Positions 38,527-46,687 of a stretch of DNA of 64,000 bases are shown here, piece after piece. The DNA lies in assembly GCF_003290025.1 (NCBI RefSeq), contig NZ_QNHG01000003.1, positions 800,841-864,840 on the forward strand, written 5' to 3'. The DNA comes from Pseudogemmobacter bohemicus (GTDB lineage Bacteria > Pseudomonadota > Alphaproteobacteria > Rhodobacterales > Rhodobacteraceae). Every line of letters begins with the position of its first letter. Positions within the stretch are counted from its first letter, which is position 1. Below the pieces are notes generated by a model that saw nothing but the letters and a program-made list of their open reading frames with translations, was not told the origin of the DNA and made no database searches. The translations under genes were made by a program, and so were the position numbers.

Positions 38527-39345
38527 TTATTTCCCCAGCTTGGCGTGAACCTCGTCCAGATCGACCTCGCCTTTGGGCATCTTGTTGCCGGGATTGTCGA
38601 AATCGTAGCGGAAGAGCTGGAAGTCGCGCCTGTAGATTTCCCACATCAGATGCATCGAGAGATCGTCGAAATAATCCTCGACCGGATGCAGGCGTTTCGG
38701 GCCATGGCCTTCGGATTCGTTGAAACGCGGGATCGTCTTCAGATCGACCGGATGCGCGACGGTGATATTGTCGAGCACCGTCTGCATGCCCTCATTGAAT
38801 TTCTCGGTAAAGAAGATGCGGTCATAACGGCCGCCATTCACGATGAAGGTCGAGATATGCCCGGCCATGGCCGACCAGTGAATGTCGGGCTCCATCGGTT
38901 TTTTCCAGCGGATGGTATCCCTCGCAAACAGCAGGAAGCGACGGAAGGCCCTGATCTGGTCGAAATCCTGCTTGCCGTCCTCGCCGCCGACCTCGACCCC
39001 GTATTTCTGCACCAGCATCGGCACCAGATTGCCGCGATAGCGGCGGCCATTCCGCTGGATGCCACAGATCTTGTCGAAGAACGACGAGAGGATACGGGTA
39101 TAGGGGTTCCTGACACAGGTGAAGGCATAGCTGGAATGCGCCTTCACATTGGCCTCGATCTTTGGCTGGCTTTCGGCCATCGCCCATTTATGCATATCGG
39201 CGGTGGCATCATGGATATCGCCGTCGAAAAAGCGGCCATGATCGGAATAGAACATGATCTGGCCGATGGTCGAGCAGGCGCATTTCGGCACCACGCGGTA
39301 AACCACGCTTTCGCTTTCGGTCATCCAGGTGCCGGGAAAGCCCAT
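38527..39345 (-). CDS. Sulfotransferase family 2 (carbohydrate sulfotransferase-like) protein
   Basis: The enzyme has 272 residues and is a PAPS-dependent sulfotransferase of the HNK-1/sulfotransfer_2 type, which in bacteria and animals acts on glycans. The 5'-phosphosulfate loop is VPKCACSTIGQ (about residues 19-29), and the 3'-phosphate motif is FTCVRNPYTRILSSFFDK (about 75-92). There is no signal peptide, so it should work in the cytoplasm. It is divergent from a GT14-family glycosyltransferase, suggesting the two decorate the same surface polysaccharide. Confidence 0.85.
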   Translation of the reverse strand: MGFPGTWMTESESVVYRVVPKCACSTIGQIMFYSDHGRFFDGDIHDATADMHKWAMAESQPKIEANVKAHSSYAFTCVRNPYTRILSSFFDKICGIQRNGRRYRGNLVPMLVQKYGVEVGGEDGKQDFDQIRAFRRFLLFARDTIRWKKPMEPDIHWSAMAGHISTFIVNGGRYDRIFFTEKFNEGMQTVLDNITVAHPVDLKTIPRFNESEGHGPKRLHPVEDYFDDLSMHLMWEIYRRDFQLFRYDFDNPGNKMPKGEVDLDEVHAKLGK

Positions 39346-39578
39346 TCACTTCATCCTTTGTCCGACTCGCAGCGCCCGGACCGGTTCCGCCGGGCTGCCT
39401 GCACACCAAATACCCCGCCCGCGCGGCAAACGCCAGGCAAGGGGGTGTAACACAAGAGTGTCGCCCGGAAAAAGCAAAGAAATCCGACCTTTTCAAGGAA
39501 GTATGAAGCCCTTTATCAGATAGTCTGGTAAGAGCGTGCCACCGGCCGCAAAGCCGGCGGTGGAGTAAGACGAGAACC
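39346..39578. promoter_or_regulatory. Divergent promoter region, sulfotransferase / GT14 gene
   Basis: The 233-bp spacer includes an AT-rich stretch at about 39470-39530 suited to a promoter for the plus-strand glycosyltransferase. No operator was recognised. Confidence 0.4.
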
Positions 39579-41156
39579 ATGGCGACGATTGCCTATATCC
39601 TGTTATGTCACAAGGATCCCGCCGGGATCATCGCCCAGGCCGAGCGTCTGACCGCGGCCGGAGACTGTATCGCCATCCATTTCGACGCGAGTTCACCCCA
39701 GGCCGATTTCGACCGGATAAAGACCGCGCTGGCCGGAAACACGCGGGTTGTCTTTGCGAAACGGCGGATCCGCTGCGGCTGGGGGGAATGGAGCCTTGTC
39801 GAGGCGACGCTGCTCGCTTTGCGTGCGGCGGCCGGGGCCTTTCCGCGTGCGACCCATTTCTACATGCTTTCGGGTGATTGCATGCCGGTCAAGACGGCGG
39901 AATATGCCCATAATTTTCTCGGCCGCGATGATGTGGATTACATCGAGAGCTTCGATTTCTTCCGCTCCGACTGGATCAAGACCGGCATCAAGGAAGAGCG
40001 GCTGATCTATCGACACTGGTTCAATGAGCGCAGCAACAAGGCCTGGTTCTACCGCTCGATGGAATGGCAGAAACGCTTTGGGCTGGAGCGCAAGATCCCG
40101 GCCGATCTGGTGATGAGGATCGGCAGCCAGTGGTGGTGCCTGCGCCGCCGCACCGTCGAGGCATTGCTGGATTTCATCCAGAGACGCCGCGATGTGATGC
40201 GGTTTTTCCGCACGACCTGGATCCCGGATGAGACGTTTTTCCAGACGCTGGTGCATCATATCGTGCCGGAAAACGAGATCCGCACCCGCACGCTGACCTT
40301 CCTTCTGTTCACAGATTACGGGATGCCGGTCGTCTTCTATAACGACCATTATGACCTTCTGCTCAGCCAGGATTATCTCTTCGCGCGCAAGGTCAGCCCC
40401 GAGGCGGTGGATCTGAAGACACGGCTCGGCGATCTCTATGCGCAAAAGGGCAAGCGGTTCCATATCTCGGATGAGGGGCGCAGCCTGTTCAGGTTCCTGA
40501 CCGCGCGGGGCAGGGTGGGGCGGCGCTATGCGCAACGCTTCTGGGAGACCGAGACCAGCCTCGGGCGTGAGCGCACGCTGATGATGGTGACCTGCAAGAA
40601 GTGGCATGTGGCAAAGCGGCTGGTCGACCGGGTCAGGAATGTAAGCAGCCTGCAGGCGGTGGATTACCTCTTCAACGAAGACAGCACGCCGCTGCCGGAT
40701 CTGGGCGGTATCCAGACCACGCTGGAAAAGCGCACCCGCCATCGCCGGGCGCTGGTCAGGATGCTTTATGATTACTGGCAGACCGAGCGGCTGGTCTTTT
40801 GCATCGACCCGGCCTCGGTTGATCTGATGCAGGATTTCTACAATGACAAGGCCAAGGTGAAGCTGCTCGAGATCGAATGCGACTTCACCGATGACTATCT
40901 GATCGGCCATGCGAAACGGGTGGGGCTGGCCGGTGGCGGCACCCCGCGCGAGACGCTGGAGCGCCTGTTGCCGACCATCCGCTATGATGTGAAATTCGAA
41001 AGCGACCGCATCCGCGAGAATGATTTTCCGGAATTCCACCGTATCCGGCAACGCGCCACCCCGGCCGATAACGCCCAGGTCTTGCAGGAGTTTTTCGGCA
41101 TCCCGCTGGGTGAGGCAGAGGAAATCGCCGGCACATCCTATCTCTTTGTGGACTGA
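39579..41156 (+). CDS. GT14 (core-2/I-branching, xylosyltransferase-like) glycosyltransferase with DUF5928 C-terminus
   Basis: At 525 residues, the N-terminal 280 match the Branch/GT14 family: AYILLCHKDP, HFDASSPQADFDRI, CGWGEWSLVEATLLAL, YMLSGDCMPVKT, then DETFFQTLVHH. These include acidic positions of the family sugar-nucleotide site. Relatives transfer GlcNAc or xylose. The C-terminal 220 residues fit DUF5928, a module of unknown function found fused to GT14 in Rhodobacteraceae; it contains TLMMVTCKKWHVAKRL, which could be a second, P-loop-poor nucleotide- or PAPS-related domain, though I cannot show that. It is paired divergently with a sulfotransferase gene. Confidence 0.85.
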   Translation: MATIAYILLCHKDPAGIIAQAERLTAAGDCIAIHFDASSPQADFDRIKTALAGNTRVVFAKRRIRCGWGEWSLVEATLLALRAAAGAFPRATHFYMLSGDCMPVKTAEYAHNFLGRDDVDYIESFDFFRSDWIKTGIKEERLIYRHWFNERSNKAWFYRSMEWQKRFGLERKIPADLVMRIGSQWWCLRRRTVEALLDFIQRRRDVMRFFRTTWIPDETFFQTLVHHIVPENEIRTRTLTFLLFTDYGMPVVFYNDHYDLLLSQDYLFARKVSPEAVDLKTRLGDLYAQKGKRFHISDEGRSLFRFLTARGRVGRRYAQRFWETETSLGRERTLMMVTCKKWHVAKRLVDRVRNVSSLQAVDYLFNEDSTPLPDLGGIQTTLEKRTRHRRALVRMLYDYWQTERLVFCIDPASVDLMQDFYNDKAKVKLLEIECDFTDDYLIGHAKRVGLAGGGTPRETLERLLPTIRYDVKFESDRIRENDFPEFHRIRQRATPADNAQVLQEFFGIPLGEAEEIAGTSYLFVD

Positions 41157-41188
41157 GCGCCACATCCCCACCCTCCCGGAGTCCGCAT

Positions 41189-41560
41189 ATGAACTGGAAT
41201 TACGACCCGCAAAACATCTTCGCCCGCATCCTGCGCGGTGAGATCCCGAACAAGACGGTGGCCGAAAGCGCGCATACGCTGGTCTTTCACGATATTGCGC
41301 CGCATGCGCCGGTGCATGTGCTGGCCATTCCGAAAGGCGCCTATGTCAATCTCGATCACTTCGCCGCCGAGGCGTCTGCGGCCGAAATCATCGACTTCCA
41401 CCGCACGCTTGCGCAAGTGATCGCGGATCTGGGGCTCTCTGGCCCCGAAGGCTACCGCGCCATCACCAATGCCGGCACCTCCGGCATGCAGGAAGTGCCG
41501 CATTACCACCTGCATATCCTCGGTGGCCGCGTCCTTGGCCGGCTGGTGGAAAAAGCATAA
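41189..41560 (+). CDS. HIT family (Hint-like) nucleotide-binding protein
   Basis: This 123-residue purine nucleotide phosphoramidase-like protein has the histidine triad at HYHLHILGG (His105, His107, His109). Upstream is the conserved FHDIAPHAPVHVLAIPK. Length and motif are those of bacterial Hint proteins, which hydrolyse AMP-lysine-type phosphoramidates; the cellular role is unclear. It lies 32 bases after the glycosyltransferase gene and is followed by a paired palindrome. Confidence 0.92.
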   Translation: MNWNYDPQNIFARILRGEIPNKTVAESAHTLVFHDIAPHAPVHVLAIPKGAYVNLDHFAAEASAAEIIDFHRTLAQVIADLGLSGPEGYRAITNAGTSGMQEVPHYHLHILGGRVLGRLVEKA

Positions 41561-41593
41561 CCCCACCACCCGCACGTCCGGAAGTTTTACGCG

Positions 41594-41640
41594 CCCGGAA
41601 TTTTCAAAAATTCCGGGCCGGTTTCTGTTCAGAAACCGGC
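41594..41640. repeat. Paired palindromes between the HIT and sox genes
   Basis: The first palindrome, 41594-41617, has arms CCCGGAATTTT and AAAATTCCGGG around CA. The second, 41617-41640, has arms GCCGGTTTCTG and CAGAAACCGGC around TT. They share a G. Convergent genes on both sides suggest a bidirectional terminator. The design (an AATT-type hairpin followed by a TTTC/GAAA-type hairpin) echoes 13923-13966. Confidence 0.85.
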
Positions 41641-41658
41641 GTCGCGAGGGGCGCGGCG

Positions 41659-41984
41659 TCAGGACAGGGTGATCTGCTGTTCCGCCTTGGCCAGGACCCG
41701 GCGCTGACCGCTCCATATCATTTTCAGCACGGCGCTTTCACGGGCACGGAAGGTGAATTCGATATAGAGGTTCTGCGCGATGGCCGTTTCCGGCAGCCAT
41801 TCCAGGATCAGGCTTTCACCAAGCCTTGCCTCAGACCGCTCCAGCGTGTCGCGGGGGGATTGGCTGGCCGGTCTCATCCAGTCTCAGCCCACTTTCCATG
41901 ATATGCACGACCTGGGCGCGGACGCGGACGATCTCATCCTTTGCGGGTATCTCATTGTTCAGCCAGATGCGGGGGATTTGCCAT
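41659..41984 (-). pseudogene. soxZ: soxZ with two frameshifts in C runs
   Basis: SoxZ partners SoxY as sulfur carrier in the periplasmic Sox system. ATG 41984 starts MANP but leaves the frame at a C5 run (41971-41975 on the plus strand as G5). The homologous frame then reads PRIWLNNEIPAKDEIVRVRAQ and VVHIMESGLRLDETGQPIP. A second slip at a C6 run (G6 at 41853-41858) is needed to continue with RDTLERSEARLGESLILEW to the stop at 41659. Removing one C from each run restores a normal SoxZ-length protein of about 107 residues. Both slips are homopolymer gains, so either decay or miscalled runs is possible. Confidence 0.8.
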
Positions 41985-41996
41985 GTTCGGTCCCTC

Positions 41997-42482
41997 TCAC
42001 AAACCGCAGCTGCCGGCGGCGACGGTGATCTGGCCGCGCGCGTCAAGCACCCGCCCGTCACTCATCCGCGCCCGTGCCCGCACAGGCATGGTCTCGATAA
42101 GCCGCAGCCGGACCGCCACATCGGCCTGGCCACTGGCGGCGGAAAAGCGGAACCGGCAGGCAAGCGGCATCGGGTTCCACCCGGCCAGCACGATCAGCTC
42201 TTCGCACCAGCTGGTATCGGTGCTCTCTTCGGTCAGCCGGGCCCTGACCGGCACCACCGCCGGATTGTCGCCAGGCGCCGGCAGCTCGAGCGCCAGCCCC
42301 TCAGTCAGCGGTGTCGCCCCGCCGATAAACTCCGCCGCGAGCCGGTCGGATTCGGCGGTATCCGCCCGCGCCGCTGAGGTCGGGCTTTGGGCACCGGCGG
42401 GGCCTCTCAGAAGCGGGGAGGCGCCAAGCGCCGCCCCCAGGATCATAAGCTGACGGCGGTTGATCTCAGGGCAGGAAGTCAT
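41997..42482 (-). CDS. soxY: SoxY sulfur-carrier protein with an altered C-terminus
   Basis: This 161-residue protein has a twin-arginine-type signal (NRRQLMILGAALGASPLL) for export in folded form. The body fits SoxY (thiosulfate oxidation carrier, with SoxZ). In SoxY the carrier cysteine lies in a C-terminal GGCGG arm; here the end reads VAAGSCGL, so the Cys is kept but its glycine context is not. The frame is open, unlike the genes on both sides. ATG 42482 overlaps the end of the upstream flavoprotein pseudogene. With soxZ and the flavoproteins broken, it is probably no longer functional in a Sox pathway. Confidence 0.75.
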   Translation of the reverse strand: MTSCPEINRRQLMILGAALGASPLLRGPAGAQSPTSAARADTAESDRLAAEFIGGATPLTEGLALELPAPGDNPAVVPVRARLTEESTDTSWCEELIVLAGWNPMPLACRFRFSAASGQADVAVRLRLIETMPVRARARMSDGRVLDARGQITVAAGSCGL

Positions 42483-43796
42483 TGAACCTCCCATCAATCC
42501 ATACAAAATCCCCGGTCAGCAGATCGGGCGTCCTGACATCCATGTCGATCTGCGTCTGATGCACCAGCCCGTCCTGGCTCACCGCATAGGTGAACCCGAC
42601 CGGGATCGCCTATGCGGTGAGCCATTCACCAGCATATAGCACAGATTGTCCTGCAGATCCGCCACCACATCCTCGCCCCGCACCCGCTGGCCGATATTCC
42701 CCGCCGCGATCCGGCCAATGTAATTCGCGCCATGGCCCGATTTCGGGCAATGGCCGAAATGGGGGGAGAGGGCCCCCATAGAGCCTTCAAGGATACAGAC
42801 GCTGTCATCGCCCCGCGCGGTGAAGTAACGCGGATCCATATCGGCCCAGCCGGTTGGCTTGCCATCCTTGTTCCGGCCGATCAGATCGGCATACCAGACC
42901 ATGTCTGACGCCTGATGCGGCGGCATGAAGACCGCATCGTCAAAGTTGAAATCCCCCGCTTAGGTCATAATCCGCTTGTTGTAAGGATCGACCTCTTTCA
43001 CCTTCGTATTCAAGACATGGGTGATGATGTCGGGGTAAAGCTCGGCAAAGGCGGCGCGGTAGCTCTCGCCGATCGGGGCGATTTTCGGTTTCGGATCAAG
43101 GATGATGATCTTTGCCGGGATCTTGTTGACCTTGAAATGCCAGGCCATGACACAGGCGCGCTCACAGGGCGAGGGCGAGGGCGGTCAGCGATGCGGCGGC
43201 GGCGGCAGGGTCATCACGATGGTGCCGCCTTGAAGTTGAGGATCTTGTTCTTCCGCGCCAGGTGCCCGGCATTCGGGATATAGGCCGAGCCGAAATTCTG
43301 GGGGGTATCTTCGGCGGCCTGAAGGGCCTCGCCGACCGAGGCCTCACAGGTGTTGCGGATGCCGCCGGCCAGGATCAGGAAATCGCGATCCACCTTCCCC
43401 TTTGACCTGTGGACGGTTTTCGCCGCCCGGTCGATATTCGTCACCTCGCATTGCACGGCGCTTACCCCCTATTTCTGCACCGGCCGCAGCAGATCCTGGG
43501 TCGGAAAGGCGGTATCGACCGGGTCGATCAGCCATTTATTCGACATCGGGCAGGATCAGAAGATCGGGTTCCGCTCCGGCACGATGATATCGGCTTCGGG
43601 AAGTTCTCCGTTCAGGTGCCGCGCGGCGGAAAGCCCGCCCCAGCCGCCGCAGATCACGATCCTCGGGCCCTTGCCCGAGCGCGACATCAGGAGCGTTTAC
43701 GAGGTCAGACCCTGAGGAGCGGCGGGGGCGGTGCCTGCGATCCCGGTCAAAAGCGCCAGCGAGGGCGCGGCGGCTAAAATACGGGGTCGTAATCAT
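42466..43796 (-). pseudogene. Decayed FAD-dependent sulfide dehydrogenase-like flavoprotein (FccB/SoxF/SoxJ family)
   Basis: Pieces in three frames line up in order with a flavocytochrome c sulfide dehydrogenase flavoprotein. From 43796 the start is MITTPYFSRRALAG. A stop follows, then GKGPRIVICGGWGG, SCPMSNKWLIDPVDT after a TGA, and VQCEVTNIDRAAKTVH after a TAG. Next come DTPQNFGSAYIPNAGHLARKN, MAWHFKVNKIPAKIIILDPKP and DMVWYADLIGRNKDGKP. The end is VGFTYAVSQDGLVHQTQIDMD ... DFLP at 42466. Three in-frame stops and several indels make it a true pseudogene. It contains a perfect inverted repeat (42576-42623). Confidence 0.8.
42576..42623. repeat. 15-bp perfect inverted repeat within the flavoprotein pseudogene
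   Basis: The arms GGCTCACCGCATAGG (42576-42590) and CCTATGCGGTGAGCC (42609-42623) flank an 18-base spacer. The upstream-reading arm coincides with a frame break where relatives encode NGSPQEAI; the other arm encodes the conserved TYAVSQ. See the finding on template switching. Confidence 0.85.
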
Positions 43797-43830
43797 TGGC
43801 TGGCGCTCCTCCCGAAAGTTGTCTGGCGCA

Positions 43831-44819
43831 TCACAGCCAGACCTCCACAATCCCCGCGAGAATACCGGTGCTTGCGGCCAGACTGGCCAGCGAAAGCGTC
43901 GAGACACCGATTAAAGCTTGCCCGGCAGAACACCCCAGCGCAAGAACGCCGCCAAAGCCCATCAAAATTCCTCCGGTGGCGGCGATAAGGGAATGGCTTC
44001 CCGATCCGAAGGTTTCCAGCGTGAAGCTGCGGGTTGCAAGCACGGTGAGGAAGGCGCCGGCCAGGGGGCCGCCGACAATGGCAAGGCCAAGGGTCACCGC
44101 CCGCCCCGGAGACAGCATCAGCCATAACAGCCCCTCGCCGAGCGGTGCGACAAAGCTGATCGAGGACAGACCTTTCGGGTCGAAGGGGTCGTCGGTCGCA
44201 AAGCTGATCCACCAGCCGGCGGTGATGCAAAGCCCGATAATTATGGCCGTGATCGCCTTGATCCGGCGGGCGCGCAGCGGTTTGGCGAACCAAGGATCAG
44301 CACCGGAATGCCGGCGCCATGAGCCGCGCGGGGGGTGGCGACAGCCCGGCGCCGGCCCGCAGATCGGTCAGGCTCAGCGCCTTCGGGCTGATCTGGCCCA
44401 GTTGCAGCGCCTGACGCAGGGGCGCCAGCACCCCGGTCAGACTGGCCTGGGCCGCCAGCCCGAGGCACAACAAGACCAGCAGCGCGCGCAGATTGCCCCC
44501 CGCCAGCAAAACCAGCGAGCGGGCGCCGCAGGCATTGGCCAGCACCATGCCGAGGCCAAAAATCGCCCGCCGATAGACAGCCTTCCGACCGCAAAAGACC
44601 CCCGCAGTGGCCGCGCGCGTGACAGATCGGTCAGCCCAAGATGGTTCAGCGCCTGCGTGCCGATAATCGCCACCGCCAGCGCCAGCGCGAATGCGCAAAG
44701 GGGCGAGAGATCCCCCCGCCCATCGAGTCTTTCATCCCGCGCAGGAGGCAGAATTTCCCCGCCATGGCCGCGACCCCGAAAACAATGCCAAGGCCAGGAC
44801 CAGGCGTGACTGCATCCAT
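43831..44819 (-). pseudogene. Frameshifted YeeE/YedE-type (SoxT-like) thiosulfate/sulfur transporter
   Basis: Starting at ATG 44819 (MDAVTPGPGLGIVFGVAAMAG), the homologous reading changes frame at about 44730 into SPLCAFALALAVAIIGTQALN. It changes again at about 44560 into IFGLGMVLANACGARSLVLLAGGNLRALL, and near 44300 into FAKPLRARRIKAITAIIIGL. It then continues openly to GGILMGFGGVLALGCSAGQ and the stop at 43831. These are the hallmark half-repeats of YeeE/YedE transporters with conserved cysteines. In sox gene clusters such proteins (SoxT) import sulfur compounds. Three or more indels make it non-functional as read. Confidence 0.8.
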
Positions 44820-44881
44820 CGAGCCTGTCCCTATGCGGTTCCCCGGATATCGGTCCTGATCGAGGCATACCAGCCGGCGCC

Positions 44882-46118
44882 TTAGACCGCCTCTGCCTCG
44901 CGGAAGGCGGCATCCGCGCCAATCGGGCTGATTCCGCCGGACCCCGCGCGCCCCGCCAGTTTCCCGCCGTCGAAATAACAGATCCCGGCGACCGAGATGC
45001 CCCAGTCGGGGCCGACGAGGCTGTAGCAGGTGTTCACGAAACTCGCCGGGGCGGGTTCGGTGCCTGCAAGATCTGCGATGATCGCGACGGCTGCGACCTT
45101 GCCCCGGGCAGTGGCGCAGAAGCCCGATTTCGGCATCGGTGCGGCGATGGTGGCGTCTCCGGCCACATAGATCCCCGGCACCCGGGCGGATTCGAAGGTG
45201 TTGCCTTTGACCGGCACCCAGCCGGTCTCATTGGTGACGCCTGCCCGGTCCGCGATCCAGCCTGCCTTTTGCGGCACCACCACATTCAGTACATCTGCCT
45301 TATGGTTCACACCAAAGGCGGTCTCCGCCGTCAGCGCACCCGCCTCGACCTTGGCGACCTTGCCGTCATTATCGGCGCTGATCCATTCGATCATATCGCC
45401 GTAAAGCGCCTCCCAGCCCTGACGGAACAGACCCTGTTTCGAAAAGGTCTCCTTGCTGTCGAGAAGCAGGATCTTCGATCTCGGTTTGTTGGTTTTCAGA
45501 TAATGCGCCCCCATCGAGGCGCGCTCATAGGGCCCGGGCGGGCAGCGGTAGGCGCTATCGGTGATCGACATCACGAAGGTGCCGCCATCCGTCATCGCTT
45601 CCAGCGGCGCTTTCAGAAGCTGCGTCTGCGGCCCGGCTTTCCAGGCATGGGGGCAAGCGCTGCGGCGGCCTCGTCATAGCCCTCCAGCGCGCCCCATCTG
45701 ATGTCGATGCCCGGTGACACAGCCGGTCGTAATCCGGCACCGTGCCCTCCGAGAGTGTCACCTTCCGCGCCACGCCGTCGATCTGCCCGGTCGAGGCCTG
45801 GATCACCGCGATCCCGGCGGCGCGCAGCGCGTCACAGCTGCGGGTGATGCTGTCCCGGGTTCTCAGCCCACCGAGATAAAGGTTCGAGAACGGGCAGGTG
45901 GCGAATGTCGCCGCGGGCTCGATCAGGGTGATCTTCAGCGCCGGATTGTAGCGGCTGAGATAGCCCGCCGCTGTGGCGCCGCCAAAGCCGCCACAGACCA
46001 CCACGACATGGGCCGAGGCATTTTGCGCCCGGACCAGCCCCGGCAGGGCGAGGGTGGCCGCGAAGCTGGTGGCGCCGGCGCCGAGGCCGGCCGGAAGGGT
46101 TCTGCGGGTCGTTTTCAT
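44882..46118 (-). pseudogene. Frameshifted flavocytochrome c sulfide dehydrogenase flavoprotein (SoxF/FccB)
   Basis: ATG 46118 begins MKTTRRTLPAGLGAGATSF with a Tat-type signal, then the FAD-binding HVVVVCGGFGGATAAGYL and CPFSNLYLGGL. After PDYDRL (about 45716) four bases appear to be missing relative to the family sequence that continues SPGIDIRWGALEGYDEAAA. A second slip occurs in a C run at about 45653, after which the frame runs intact from FVMSITDSAYRCPPGPYERAS to the stop at 44882, including VAGDATIAAPMPKSGF. It pairs with the cytochrome gene upstream as the usual FccAB/SoxEF couple that oxidises sulfide in the periplasm. It is broken as read. Confidence 0.82.
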
Positions 46119-46477
46119 TGATCTGCCTTGGCAAAGAATACCGCCGGTGCTGCGATCCGGGCATCGTCATAGCCCTTCATATGCCGCCCCATCACCGTGG
46201 TGCCGGCCGGGGCTGCGTCGCGAAACGCGGTCAGTTTCGCCAGCAGGTCGACCTCGGAAAGGCCGGCAATCGAGGGGGTCGCGCCCGGCGAATGGCCCGC
46301 GGGCCCGTGACAGGCGGCACAGGACCCGGCCCGGATCTGCGCCTCGCTCACCGTTGTCTGGGCAAAAGCGGCGCCGGGGCTGGCGATGCTCAGGGCTGCG
46401 GTCAAGGCAGTTGTCCGGGCTGCGGTCAGGGCAATGGCAGGCGCCCGGCGGCGAAATATCGGGCGGGGCGGGGGCAT
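46115..46477 (-). CDS. Monoheme c-type cytochrome (SoxE/FccA-like electron acceptor)
   Basis: This 120-residue protein has an N-terminal export signal (RRRAPAIALTAARTTALTAALSIAS, ending AFAQ). Its single heme site is GSCAACHGPAGHSPG (CAACH), with distal Met ligand candidates in VMGRHMKGYDDARI. Size and pattern fit the class I cytochrome c subunit that partners FccB/SoxF. ATG 46477 is chosen because upstream codons are not family-like. The stop overlaps the flavoprotein start by four bases, so the pair was translationally coupled. It is open and may still be made. Confidence 0.8.
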   Translation of the reverse strand: MPPPRPIFRRRAPAIALTAARTTALTAALSIASPGAAFAQTTVSEAQIRAGSCAACHGPAGHSPGATPSIAGLSEVDLLAKLTAFRDAAPAGTTVMGRHMKGYDDARIAAPAVFFAKADQ

Positions 46478-46687
46478 GGCCGGGGCATCTTTCCCGGCCA
46501 GCTGGCTTGGTTTGGGTGCGGTGACGCGCCCCTCAGCGCAGCGCCTCGCAGATCTTTGCGGGCCGGGGGGATGGCGCAAGGAAACATCTCGGGCGGATTG
46601 GTGGGGCCAGGCAGAGAAAATCCACTGCTGACCCGGTGCGGCGCGGAAGAATTCCATCCCGGGCCGGGTTTTTCCGTGATGGAGGTA

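Noticed and set aside
41659..46118. All frameshifts of the sox island as sequencing errors
   Set aside because: Some are single-base homopolymer changes, but there are also three in-frame stops and a four-base deletion, and the flanking 20 kb shows no comparable errors.
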